Source: Burkholderiales bacterium
GTDB lineage: Bacteria > Pseudomonadota > Gammaproteobacteria > Burkholderiales > UBA11063
Direction of reading: 5' to 3'
Assembly (NCBI GenBank): GCA_019748155.1
Contig: JAIEPY010000096.1
Coordinates: forward strand, 1-34,582
Length of the DNA: 34,582 nt
In this document: positions 7,768 to 16,341 of the stretch, one piece after another
Layout of the letters: each line of letters opens with the position of its first letter
Position numbering within the stretch: the stretch's first letter is position 1
The notes under the pieces: model-generated
The model's input: the letters and a program-made list of their open reading frames with translations, nothing else
Told to the model about the DNA's origin: nothing
Databases searched by the model: none
Program-made: the position numbers and the translations under genes

Positions 7768-10254
7768 ATGAACTTAAAGCTTAAACAACTATGTCTAACA
7801 CTTTGCGGATTATCTATGATTAATCTGAGTTTTGCTGTTAATACATCATTAGGACAATCATCAGGAACATCCTCTAGCACAAATACGATATCCAATAGCC
7901 AAACTGCGGATGACAAAGTAGTGCTAAATTTTGAAAATGCAGATATTCAGACGGTAATTAAAGCGATCAGTAAATTATCCGGGAAAAATTTTGTAGTTGA
8001 CCCACGAGTTAAGGGTACCGTAAATATAGTTTCAGAAAAGCCAGTAACTAAAGCAGAAAGCTATAAAGTACTGGAGTCAGCATTAAGAATGCAAGGATTT
8101 GCCACAGTTGAAGCAGACGGTGTAATTAAAGTATTACCAGAGACCGATGCCCGTACTTATGGGATGAAAACTGATAGTCAGGTTAGCAGTAATCATAGTC
8201 CTGGCGATCAATTGATTACCAAAATATTTACCATTGATAATGGATCAGCAACACAACTGGCTAACGCATTACGTCCAATGATTTCTCCTAATAATGCGAT
8301 TTCGGTATATCCCAATAGTAACTCACTTGTTGTAACAGATTATGCCTCGAACATGACGCGAATTACTAAGATTATTACTGACCTTAAAGTTACTCAAGCT
8401 ACCCGAGTTCAGCCAGCTACGGTTAAGTTAAAATATGCAACGGCGGCTGATGTGGCACAAACCCTGCAAAATTATCTTGGGGGCGGCAGCAGCTCAAGTG
8501 GCGGTGGCGCTTCTAGTGGTGGAGGTGGTAATAATGATAATGGAGCGGCTGCCACAATAACAATTGACCCTGGTTCAAACTCAATAATTATCACTTCAAC
8601 AGTCGCATCAAGAATTGAAGACTTGAAAAAGCTAGCAATCTCATTAGATAATCAGTCCGCTAATTCAAATAACAACCTACACGTTGTCTATCTTAAAAAT
8701 GCTGACGCAGCTCACGTAGCAGAAGTATTACGAATAATTGCCTCTGGGCAAGACAACCCTGACCTAACTGCTTCAGCCGCGAATCGGGCTCTATCGGATA
8801 CCAGCTCAGTTTTCCAAGGTAGCGGTGGTGGGGGAAGTGGTGGATCAACGCCTTTTGGTGGTGGTAGTGCCAATACAAGCAGTAAATCAAGTTCAAACAG
8901 AAGCGGCGGCGGTGGCGGTGGTTCTTCAACTAATAATGATAAAAATGCACCTAAAGTGCTAATCCAAGCGGAACCAACCACCAATTCCTTAATTATTCAA
9001 GCACCGGAGCAAGTTTATCGTAATTTGCGCATGGTTGTAACTTTACTTGACGTTCGCCGCGTTCAGATCATGATTGAAGCACTGGTGGCCTCTGTGAATA
9101 CTAGTGAACAAGGCACCTTTGGAATTCAGTGGATTGGTGGTGCGGGGAATAATAATCTAGGTGTCGGAGTCGTATCTAACTATGCCGGAAACGGCAGTAG
9201 CGCGAGTAGCTTGATCACCTCAGGGATGGCAATTGCGCAAGGGGCAAGTGGTAGTGGCGGCGGTGCAGGTGGTGTATCAATTCCAGGTGAGGTTTATGTA
9301 GGTCTGGTTACCGGAACCACCACGATTGGTGGGCAAACTGTACCCACTATTTCTACTCTTGCAGATATGTTGGCCTCCAATAGCGCGAACAATATCTTGG
9401 GACGTCCGACGTTACTTACTATGGATAATGAAGAAGCAGAAATTTTCGTTGGGCAAAACATTGGTATCCCAACTGGTTCATTCCAAAATAGCGCCGCTGC
9501 GCCAGGTAGTATCTCCAGTACAGTACAGCGTCAGGATGTCGGAACTATTTTAAGAATTAAGCCCCTAATTACACAAAATGGTACGATTCAACTAACAGTC
9601 TATGAAGAAGATTCCCAAACCGATACAACAGGAATGACCGCTGCTTTATTAACCACCAATGGACCAAATATTAATAAACGTAGTATAAAAACCCAAATTG
9701 TCGTCGATGACGGACAAATTATTGCGCTTGGTGGAATGACGCAAGATATAGTTCAACTACAAAACTCAGGTGTTCCGGTATTAAGCTCTATACCTTACTT
9801 AGGATGGCTATTTAGCTGGCAAAACCGGGTTCATAACAAGAATAACTTGGTGCTGTTTTTACGTCCGGTAGTGATTCGTAATCAAGAGGGTTACAAAGCA
9901 CTTACTAATCAACGCTATAGTTATATGATGGATCAACAAAATACGATTCAAGCCAAAGGAAATATCTTGTTCCCACAAATTGATGCCGTTAATTTGGAAA
10001 ATCAGGTTCCTTATGATAATCAGGTTCCAAGTCAAAATACTGCAACGCCGAGTGAACCAATTGTGGATTTAACCTCCACGGCAGTAAAATCAGGTAAAAC
10101 ACCACTAATAAGTAATGCACCTATTGGTAAAGTACTTAATCAGCCGAAAAATTCTGCTTCAGTAATTCAGCCCGCTAGTGGAAATAATGCTTCATCGAAT
10201 GCTCGAGTAATCCAAAACTCACCAAATAGCATCTCGATTTATAACAATAATTAG
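7768..10254 (+). CDS. gspD: type II secretion system secretin GspD
   Basis: An 828-residue outer-membrane secretin with a signal peptide (1 to about 23, ending Leu-Ser-Phe-Ala) and no lipobox. The N0 domain is at about 48-125 (Asp-Ile-Gln-Thr-Val-Ile). N1 to N3 follow at about 145-435, then the secretin domain at about 440-700 with the conserved Val-Pro-Val-Leu-Ser-Ser-Ile-Pro-Tyr-Leu-Gly block near its end. Two Gly/Ser-rich insertions interrupt N2 (about 236-256) and N3 (about 350-392). The C-terminal 120 residues are low-complexity and polar, the place where an S-domain would bind a pilotin, but no match can be claimed. AAGGAC precedes the start. It forms the outer-membrane channel of the T2SS. 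Confidence 0.95.
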   Translation: MNLKLKQLCLTLCGLSMINLSFAVNTSLGQSSGTSSSTNTISNSQTADDKVVLNFENADIQTVIKAISKLSGKNFVVDPRVKGTVNIVSEKPVTKAESYKVLESALRMQGFATVEADGVIKVLPETDARTYGMKTDSQVSSNHSPGDQLITKIFTIDNGSATQLANALRPMISPNNAISVYPNSNSLVVTDYASNMTRITKIITDLKVTQATRVQPATVKLKYATAADVAQTLQNYLGGGSSSSGGGASSGGGGNNDNGAAATITIDPGSNSIIITSTVASRIEDLKKLAISLDNQSANSNNNLHVVYLKNADAAHVAEVLRIIASGQDNPDLTASAANRALSDTSSVFQGSGGGGSGGSTPFGGGSANTSSKSSSNRSGGGGGGSSTNNDKNAPKVLIQAEPTTNSLIIQAPEQVYRNLRMVVTLLDVRRVQIMIEALVASVNTSEQGTFGIQWIGGAGNNNLGVGVVSNYAGNGSSASSLITSGMAIAQGASGSGGGAGGVSIPGEVYVGLVTGTTTIGGQTVPTISTLADMLASNSANNILGRPTLLTMDNEEAEIFVGQNIGIPTGSFQNSAAAPGSISSTVQRQDVGTILRIKPLITQNGTIQLTVYEEDSQTDTTGMTAALLTTNGPNINKRSIKTQIVVDDGQIIALGGMTQDIVQLQNSGVPVLSSIPYLGWLFSWQNRVHNKNNLVLFLRPVVIRNQEGYKALTNQRYSYMMDQQNTIQAKGNILFPQIDAVNLENQVPYDNQVPSQNTATPSEPIVDLTSTAVKSGKTPLISNAPIGKVLNQPKNSASVIQPASGNNASSNARVIQNSPNSISIYNNN

Positions 10255-10265
10255 TATAGAGTATC

Positions 10266-11759
10266 ATGGAACAACTAAAGTTTTCTCCCAATAAATATTC
10301 GCGTAGGATTCCCTATACCTACGCGCGAAGTAACAAAGTCTGTATTTATGCGGCAGATGCTGAATTTGTGCACATTGCAACTTCGGTTAACCTCAATCCA
10401 TTAGTAATTACTGAGATCAAACGCAAGGTAAATCAGCCGCTTAAGATCGAACGGATTGAGGAAAAACTCTTTGATGCGATTATTGCCGAAGCCTATTCGA
10501 GTGCAAATGCGGCGGCCGTAGTCGATGATATTCAGGATGATATTGATATTTCAGATTTGATGCAAAATCTGCAAAAAACTGAGGATTTATTGGAGTCAGA
10601 GAACGATGCACCAGTAATTAAAATTATCAATGCCTTTTTGACTCAAGCAGTAAAAGAGGATGCATCGGATGTCCATCTTGATGCTTATGAACATACTTCA
10701 TTAGTACGCTTTCGCCGTGATGGTGTACTACACAAGATTATTGATGTAAATCGTGGACTACATGCTGCATTAGTTTCGCGGATTAAAATTATGGCGCAAC
10801 TGGATATTGCTGAAAAACGTTTACCACAAGATGGACGGATTGCCCTGCGGCTTGCTGGTCGTGAGGTTGATTTACGGGTTTCAACCATTCCAACTGGTCA
10901 CGGTGAACGAATTGTAATGCGTTTACTGGATAAAAATAAAGAGCGTTTGCAACTTGAAACACTCGGTATGGCACCAGATACTTTAGCTAAAATTGATAAA
11001 CTAATTTCTCGTCCACATGGAATTTTTTTGGTTACAGGTCCAACAGGTTCTGGTAAATCAACAACCTTATACGCTGCGTTAGCTCGGATTGATTCCAATG
11101 CACTCAATATCATGACGGTAGAAGATCCGGTTGAGTATGATATTACCGGGATTAGTCAAACTCAGGTAAACGCTAAAATTGACATGACTTTTGCCCGAGC
11201 TCTTCGTTCAATCTTACGTCAGGATCCTGATGTAGTGATGATTGGGGAGATTCGTGATTTGGAAACCGCCGAAATCGCAGTTCAATCAAGTTTGACCGGG
11301 CATTTGGTATTAGCAACGCTCCATACCAATTCAGCATCATCGACTGTAACGCGAATGATAGACATGGGTGTTGAATCATTCCTGCTTTCTTCAACTCTGA
11401 TTGGAATTTTGGCGCAACGTTTGATTCGCCTATTATGCCCAAGATGTAAAGAAGAGAATACCTCAATGGATGCAGAAACTCGCGCCCAATATGAAATTCC
11501 TGATGATATAAAAATTTATAAAGCCGTTGGCTGTGATTATTGCAGCGGAACTGGTTATAAAGGGCGTACTGGTATCCATGAATTATTGGTGATTGATGAA
11601 GAAGTTCAACGCCTAATTCATACTAATGCATCTGAAACTGAAATTGAAAAGTATGCGATTAAAAAACTTGGTATGCGAACCTTACGCATGGACGGTTTAC
11701 GTTGGCTTCGAGATGGTAAAACAACAATTGAAGAGATTATCTCAATTACTAAAGAATAA
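10266..11759 (+). CDS. gspE: type II secretion system ATPase GspE
   Basis: A 497-residue secretion ATPase. Walker A is Gly-Pro-Thr-Gly-Ser-Gly-Lys-Ser-Thr at 258-266, the Asp box Val-Glu-Asp-Pro-Val-Glu is at 285-290, Walker B is Met-Ile-Gly-Glu-Ile-Arg-Asp at 325-331, and the His box Leu-His-Thr is at 352-354. A GspE-type zinc site has Cys391, Cys394, Cys423 and Cys426. The N-terminal domain (1-110) should bind the GspL platform protein. It hydrolyses ATP in the cytoplasm to drive pseudopilus assembly. It starts 11 nt after gspD and is followed 5 nt later by gspF. The tetracysteine motif favours GspE or PilB over a PilT-type motor, and the neighbouring gspC and gspD settle it as T2SS. Confidence 0.94.
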   Translation: MEQLKFSPNKYSRRIPYTYARSNKVCIYAADAEFVHIATSVNLNPLVITEIKRKVNQPLKIERIEEKLFDAIIAEAYSSANAAAVVDDIQDDIDISDLMQNLQKTEDLLESENDAPVIKIINAFLTQAVKEDASDVHLDAYEHTSLVRFRRDGVLHKIIDVNRGLHAALVSRIKIMAQLDIAEKRLPQDGRIALRLAGREVDLRVSTIPTGHGERIVMRLLDKNKERLQLETLGMAPDTLAKIDKLISRPHGIFLVTGPTGSGKSTTLYAALARIDSNALNIMTVEDPVEYDITGISQTQVNAKIDMTFARALRSILRQDPDVVMIGEIRDLETAEIAVQSSLTGHLVLATLHTNSASSTVTRMIDMGVESFLLSSTLIGILAQRLIRLLCPRCKEENTSMDAETRAQYEIPDDIKIYKAVGCDYCSGTGYKGRTGIHELLVIDEEVQRLIHTNASETEIEKYAIKKLGMRTLRMDGLRWLRDGKTTIEEIISITKE

Positions 11760-11764
11760 TATAT

Positions 11765-12982
11765 ATGCAAACATTTAACTATAAGGCACTGACTAAAGCA
11801 GGTAAAGATAAAATTGGCGTGATTCAAGCAGAGACCGCTAAACAAGCTCGGCAATTATTACGTGCTCAGGGTTTAATGGTCACCAATATTGAATCAGAAA
11901 AAGATCGTAAAGCCAAAACTTCAAAAGATGTAACCTTTAAGAAAAAAGCAATCTCATCACTTGAGCTATCACTAATTACACGTCAGTTTGCGATTTTACT
12001 TAATTCCGGGATGTCGGTAGAACAAACACTATCCGCACTTTCGGATCAATTAGAAAGCCATGAACAAAAAGCAATTATGAGTGGCGTACGTAGTGAAGTC
12101 CTTGGTGGGCGTTCATTAGCTGCCTCACTCAGAATGTACCCTAAAGTATTCCCGCCAGTTTATTGTAGCTTAATCAACGCTGGTGAACAATCGGGTAGCT
12201 TGGGTAACGTAATGACTAAACTAGCTGATTATAGCGATAAAACGCGCGAGTTAACCAGTAAAATCATGATGGCACTACTCTACCCGATTATTGTCTGTAT
12301 CGTTGCAACTTTGGTAATTGTTGCATTATTGGTCTTCGTCGTTCCGCAGGTGGTAAAAGTATTTGAAGCATCGAAACAAACCCTGCCGCTCATTACGCGA
12401 GGAATGATCGCGAGTAGTAATGGTTTGCGCCATTATGGTATCTATATGTTGATTGTAATCGTATTGATGGTCGTCGGATTTACCAGGTCGCTAAAAAAGC
12501 CTGAAAATAGGATTAAATTTCACCGTAAGTTATTAAATCTACCCATAGCCGGTAAACTTTTAGTTAATATTGATATCGCGCGCTTTACTAATACTCTATC
12601 CATGCTCTTAGCCAGTGGTGTGCCGATGCTCAACGCATTGGAAGCAAGTCGGGATACGCTGAGTAACTTCATGCTTAAAAACGCCGTGGATCGTGCGGTA
12701 ATAATGGTTCGTGAAGGGGTTGGCTTAGCCGTGGCGCTCAATGCCCAGAGTGCCTTTCCTCCTGTGGTAATTCATCTGATCGCCAGTGGCGAAAAATCAG
12801 GTAATCTTGATCACTTGCTAGAACAAGCTGGTAGCCATCAAGAACTAGAATTAACCCATCGTAGCCAACTCTTAACCGGGATACTTGAACCAGCTTTGAT
12901 TGTATTCATGGGTGCAGTGGTAATGCTGATTGTAATTGGTATTATGTTACCGATCCTGAATATGAATAAAATGGTTAATTAA
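11765..12982 (+). CDS. gspF: type II secretion system inner-membrane protein GspF
   Basis: A 405-residue protein with the usual GspF length and layout: a small N-terminal domain (Phe-Asn-Tyr-Lys-Ala-Leu-Thr), two homologous cytoplasmic helical domains, and three membrane segments (about 165-195, 218-238 and 372-398). The paired motifs Phe-Pro-Pro-Val-Tyr-Cys-Ser-Leu-Ile and Phe-Pro-Pro-Val-Val-Ile-His-Leu-Ile, each followed by Gly-Glu and Ser-Gly, mark the internal duplication. It is the platform protein coupling GspE to the pseudopilus. It is the last gene of the cluster; a strong terminator follows within 30 nt. Confidence 0.94.
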   Translation: MQTFNYKALTKAGKDKIGVIQAETAKQARQLLRAQGLMVTNIESEKDRKAKTSKDVTFKKKAISSLELSLITRQFAILLNSGMSVEQTLSALSDQLESHEQKAIMSGVRSEVLGGRSLAASLRMYPKVFPPVYCSLINAGEQSGSLGNVMTKLADYSDKTRELTSKIMMALLYPIIVCIVATLVIVALLVFVVPQVVKVFEASKQTLPLITRGMIASSNGLRHYGIYMLIVIVLMVVGFTRSLKKPENRIKFHRKLLNLPIAGKLLVNIDIARFTNTLSMLLASGVPMLNALEASRDTLSNFMLKNAVDRAVIMVREGVGLAVALNAQSAFPPVVIHLIASGEKSGNLDHLLEQAGSHQELELTHRSQLLTGILEPALIVFMGAVVMLIVIGIMLPILNMNKMVN

Positions 12983-13010
12983 TTTTAACTCGGTCATCAA
13001 CAAATTAAAT

Positions 13011-13041
13011 TGCCACACAAATTATGTGTGGCATTGTTTTA
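13011..13041 (+). terminator. Rho-independent terminator after gspF
   Basis: A perfect 9-bp stem (TGCCACACA at 13011-13019, TGTGTGGCA at 13025-13033) with a 5-nt AATTA loop, then TTGTTTT. It closes the gspCDEF operon. Confidence 0.88.
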
Positions 13042-13107
13042 AGTTTTGAAATTAAAGCCCTTAGAAATAACCATATTTATAATGTAGTTAAACAAAGGAA
13101 GTCGATC

Positions 13108-14022
13108 ATGATTGATAATTTTTTAAATAAGCAGCTGATTTGCCTTGATTTAAAGTCAAGCAACAAAGCAGAGGTTTTTGCAGAATTAGTTGACTTGTTA
13201 GTCAAAAATGGTAACGTTAGCAATAAAGAGCAATTTCTCGCTGATGTTAATGCACGCGAAGCAGTTAGTAATACTGGCTTTGAAGAAGGCGTTGCTTTTC
13301 CTCATGCCAAAAGTACTGCGGTAGCCACACCTGGCGTAGCTGTTGGAATTAGCCGAAGCGGAATTGATTATGGCGCTGATGATGGCGAATACTCTAAGCT
13401 CTTTTTTATGATTGCCTCACCGGAAGGTAGTACTAATTTGCATGTAGAGTTGCTGGCGAAAATTTCAAATAAACTAATTGAGCATGGTTTTATCAATAAA
13501 ATTATGGCGGCGACAACAACAGATGAGGCGCTCGAGCTCCTTATGGAGCAAAAAAAAGCTAAAGAAGTCCAAACCAGTACGAGTAAAGGTTTTATTATTG
13601 GTGTCACGGGTTGCCCAACTGGAGTAGCGCATACCTATTTAGCGGCTGAAGCTCTGGAAATCGGCGCGGCTAATTTGGGTTACACCATCAAAGTTGAAAC
13701 CAATGGCTCTGTTGGAGTGAAAAACTCCCCCAGCCAAGAGGAAATAGCTAAAGCAGATGCAATTATCGTCAGCTGTGATACTCAAGTTGATATGACGCGC
13801 TTTGCAGGTAAAAGACTAATTAAAACTGGCGTAAAAGCTCCAATCAAAAATGCAGAAAAATTAATTCAGGAAGCATTAGAAGCACCATTGTTTCAAGCGC
13901 AAGCTTCAGCAAAATCACAAAAACAAGATAAGAAAAACACGGAAAATGGTAGTCTTTATACCTACCTGATGAATGGTGTATCTTATATGATTCCATTTGA
14001 GGTTATTTTGTCCGTTGGATAG
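13108..14022 (+). CDS. PTS fructose-type EIIA-EIIB, 5' part of a disrupted EIIABC gene
   Basis: Begins at the ATG at 13108, preceded by AAGGA at 8-nt spacing; an earlier in-frame ATG at 13024 lies inside the gspF terminator. Residues 1-150 are a complete EIIA(Fru) domain with the phosphorylatable His66 in Phe-Pro-His-Ala-Lys. Residues 160-260 are an EIIB(Fru) domain with Cys169 in Gly-Val-Thr-Gly-Cys-Pro-Thr-Gly-Val-Ala-His-Thr. The reading frame enters EIIC (Gly-Val-Ser-Tyr-Met-Ile-Pro-Phe) and then meets TAG after 305 residues. EIIA and EIIB could still fold and accept phosphate, but there is no membrane transporter. No fruK, ptsH or ptsI is nearby. The gene is best viewed as a decayed fructose-type permease. 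Confidence 0.85.
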   Translation: MIDNFLNKQLICLDLKSSNKAEVFAELVDLLVKNGNVSNKEQFLADVNAREAVSNTGFEEGVAFPHAKSTAVATPGVAVGISRSGIDYGADDGEYSKLFFMIASPEGSTNLHVELLAKISNKLIEHGFINKIMAATTTDEALELLMEQKKAKEVQTSTSKGFIIGVTGCPTGVAHTYLAAEALEIGAANLGYTIKVETNGSVGVKNSPSQEEIAKADAIIVSCDTQVDMTRFAGKRLIKTGVKAPIKNAEKLIQEALEAPLFQAQASAKSQKQDKKNTENGSLYTYLMNGVSYMIPFEVILSVG

Positions 14023-14738
14023 CTAATCTCAAATATCACAAAATGTTACGTCCATTAGTACCAATCTTGATTGCGCCAATTAGTGGCACATTATTTATTG
14101 CTGCAGTGTTTATCTTTGTAATCGGCGCACCAATTGCCAGTTTAATGGTATTTTTAAATCATACCCTACAGGAAATGAGTACCGGTAATGCGATATTATT
14201 GGGTATCGTACTGGGTGGTATGACCGGTTTTGATATGGGCGGACCATTCAATAAAGTCGCATTCCTCTTCTCAATTGGTATGATTGCCAATGGTCAAACT
14301 CAGTTCATGGGTGCAATGGCATGTGCGATTCCGGTTGCGCCATTAGGCATGGCATTATCAACCCTAATCGGTAGAAAAATGAATCTCTTTAGCGAAGCTG
14401 AGCTTGAAGCAGGTAAGGCTGCCGGAGCCATGGGTCTAGTGGGTATTTCTGAGGGCGCGATTCCTTTTGCGGCACAAGACCCATTTTCGGTAATTCCGGC
14501 AAATATCATCGGCAGTATGCTTGCATCAGTAATGGCATTTAGTTTTGGTGTAACTGACAGCGTAGCGCATGGCGGACCAATCGTTGCCCTGCTTGGTGCA
14601 ATGAATAAACCATTGATCGCGATTATTTGTATGCTTTGTGGAGCTGTTACAACTGCGTTAATTGCGATAATTTTGAAAAAATTCTTTACCAAAAAAGCAC
14701 AAGCTAACAAAGCTTCTCATGCTTTGAATAATGCTTAA
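14001..14738 (+). pseudogene. PTS fructose EIIC remnant, out of frame with EIIAB
   Basis: In the frame used by an ATG at 14043, residues homologous to EIIC can be read back from that ATG to about 14001 (Gly-Tyr-Phe-Val-Arg-Trp), just past a TGA in that frame at 13998. Downstream is the C-terminal half of EIIC, including Phe-Asp-Met-Gly-Gly-Pro and Glu-Gly-Ala-Ile-Pro-Phe-Ala-Ala. The EIIAB frame ends 4 residues past Met-Ile-Pro-Phe-Glu. Roughly the first 80-100 residues of a normal EIIC, with its first membrane helices, are therefore absent at the junction near 13996-14003, and the frames do not match. Deletion plus frameshift makes transport activity very unlikely. The intact 231-codon stretch suggests recent decay. 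Confidence 0.85.
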
Positions 14739-14749
14739 TCTTTCTTAAA

Positions 14750-14772
14750 CAGGATGGGGTTTCCCCGTCCTG
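14750..14772. terminator. hairpin between convergent PTS and HAD genes
   Basis: CAGGATGGGG (14750-14759) pairs with CCCCGTCCTG (14763-14772) around a TTT loop, with one G-U pair in ten. It lies 12 nt after the PTS stop. No long T-tract follows on either strand, so its termination strength is uncertain, but its position between convergent genes fits a two-way terminator. Confidence 0.65.
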
Positions 14773-14809
14773 CCCGCAAAATTAAACTGACTCATCACGA
14801 TGATAAGCG

Positions 14810-15574
14810 CTATAGTAATTCTTTTAATACCCGCGCGACATCGTAGGGACTTTCAAGCTCATAATCTGCAGCTACATCAGGTAGCAGATCGCCAACTTTG
14901 ATCTTAATTATCTGGCTTAATTCGGGATGTGTAAGTACAGGCAAATCATTGAAATCATTAAAAACAAAGGCGGTTTCAGATGGTGATACTCCAAGCATGG
15001 CTAAGACATCTAGCACTGCAGAACCTTTGTGCACTCCAGCGGTGGTGACATCAATATAGCTATCATTTTGCGTCCAGTTCACTCCAGGTAAATCAATATT
15101 GTGCTTAACCCGCACGGATAATTTTGCTGGCTTAATTTCATCAAACCACGCAACAAATTCGCTTAAACTCGCGGTAGTTCTTAGAACCATAATCTGTTCT
15201 TGCCAGTACTCAAGATTATTTGAGTACATAAATCCGCCACCCTCATCTACTGAGTAAAACAAATAATGCAGCGCATCTAAATCAACAACTTTAAGAAAAT
15301 GTTCAATTTCATGGGCTTGCAAATGGCTGACTTGCAAACAATCCCCATTCAAATTTACAACCCGTGCACCACCTTCAATAATTTGTGGTGCTTCAGGATT
15401 CAATAATTCTACCATTGGACTTTTTAAGACATTGCACAAGCTACGACCAGTTGCCATTATCCAATGAACGTGTTGGTTTTGTTGAATTAATTCACCCAAT
15501 TCATCCGGTAAAATATTAGGACTGATGATAGTTGAGCCATCTTTATCCATTATTACCGCTTTAATTAAACCCAT
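14810..15574 (-). CDS. HAD-superfamily phosphatase (Cof / type IIB-like)
   Basis: A 254-residue protein. HAD motif I is Asp10-Lys-Asp12-Gly-Ser-Thr, with Ser in place of the usual Thr. Motif II is Met-Ala-Thr-Gly-Arg-Ser near 40-45. The motif IV pair is Phe-Asn-Asp-Phe-Asn-Asp in the C-terminal quarter. An inserted cap between motifs II and III fits type IIB (Cof-like) enzymes that remove phosphate from sugar or cofactor phosphates. The substrate is unknown. GAAGGG lies upstream of the ATG at a rather long spacing. It is separated from the next upstream gene (HAD-IA) by 86 nt and may be expressed alone. Confidence 0.8.
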   Translation of the reverse strand: MGLIKAVIMDKDGSTIISPNILPDELGELIQQNQHVHWIMATGRSLCNVLKSPMVELLNPEAPQIIEGGARVVNLNGDCLQVSHLQAHEIEHFLKVVDLDALHYLFYSVDEGGGFMYSNNLEYWQEQIMVLRTTASLSEFVAWFDEIKPAKLSVRVKHNIDLPGVNWTQNDSYIDVTTAGVHKGSAVLDVLAMLGVSPSETAFVFNDFNDLPVLTHPELSQIIKIKVGDLLPDVAADYELESPYDVARVLKELL

Positions 15575-15660
15575 TTATTAAAGTTACCCTTCTATACTTA
15601 TCGTCTTTAAAACTTGAGATTTTGTCACAGCTCAAAAAAGATTCATCATCGATATAATAT

Positions 15661-16293
15661 TTATTGAATTTCGGGATCAGATTTAGGCAACTGTAAAAAA
15701 TCACTCAAATCATCAATCGCCTGTTGAAAATTAATCACTTTAATACCATGAATCCCCAATGACTTAGCCACCGCAACATTGATTTTATTATCATCGAGAA
15801 AAATACAGTTAGTCGCAGCTAAAGAATGCTTATCTAACAAAAATTGATAAATTTCAGGATCGGGCTTCGCCAATTTAACCTGTGATGAAATAATAATATC
15901 ATCAAAAAGATGCCAGAATTTATGCTCTTCAAATAAGGACTGAAAAATTGAGCTTGGCATATTACTTAAAGCGTAAACATTATATCCCAACTCTTTTAGC
16001 TGCCCAATCAAAGCAATCATTTCAGGAATCGGACGCAAAGCAATAGCAACATTCTGCAACAAAGCTTCAATTGCCGTAATTGAACAATCGACATTTAGCG
16101 CCATTTGTTCTTTTAATTCTTTGGTTGAGAGCATCCCTTGATCATAAGCCTGCCACTCACGCGAAAGAAAGGTTTTTGCCATCATCGCTTCCATGTTTGA
16201 AACACTGAAAACACTGCGTAAAATATGCTCAGGTTGCCACTCTAAAACCACATTACCAATATCAAAAATTACATTTTTCACTGCTTGCGTCAT
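15661..16293 (-). CDS. HAD-superfamily phosphatase, subfamily IA (YihX-like)
   Basis: A protein of 210 residues from the ATG at 16293; an in-frame GTG three codons earlier would overlap the AGGAG that serves this ATG at 8-nt spacing. Motif I is Phe-Asp-Ile-Gly-Asn-Val-Val, motif II Leu-Ser-Asn-Met-Pro near residues 115-119, the Lys of motif III is in Val-Lys-Leu-Ala-Lys-Pro-Asp, and motif IV is Leu-Asp-Asp-Asn. The sequence resembles YihX, an alpha-D-glucose-1-phosphate phosphatase, but the substrate is not proven. It sits 48 nt downstream of parB and may be the last gene of that operon. Confidence 0.82.
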   Translation of the reverse strand: MTQAVKNVIFDIGNVVLEWQPEHILRSVFSVSNMEAMMAKTFLSREWQAYDQGMLSTKELKEQMALNVDCSITAIEALLQNVAIALRPIPEMIALIGQLKELGYNVYALSNMPSSIFQSLFEEHKFWHLFDDIIISSQVKLAKPDPEIYQFLLDKHSLAATNCIFLDDNKINVAVAKSLGIHGIKVINFQQAIDDLSDFLQLPKSDPEIQ

Positions 16294-16341
16294 TTTGCAC
16301 ACTCCTAATTAGTTTACACACATAACATCGCCAAGCTATTA

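Noticed and set aside
8693-8984. Minus-strand proline-rich ORFs inside gspD
   Set aside because: They are the reverse of the Gly/Ser-rich insert codons in gspD, with no start signal or independent support.
13024-13107. Earlier in-frame ATG for the PTS gene
   Set aside because: It begins within the gspF terminator hairpin and has no ribosome-binding site; the ATG at 13108 has AAGGA and matches the EIIA N-terminus.
15614-15635. TTGAG/CTCAA hairpin followed by GTTTT on the minus strand, after the HAD-IA gene
   Set aside because: Only five base pairs with a 12-nt loop and a short T-tract; too weak to call a terminator.
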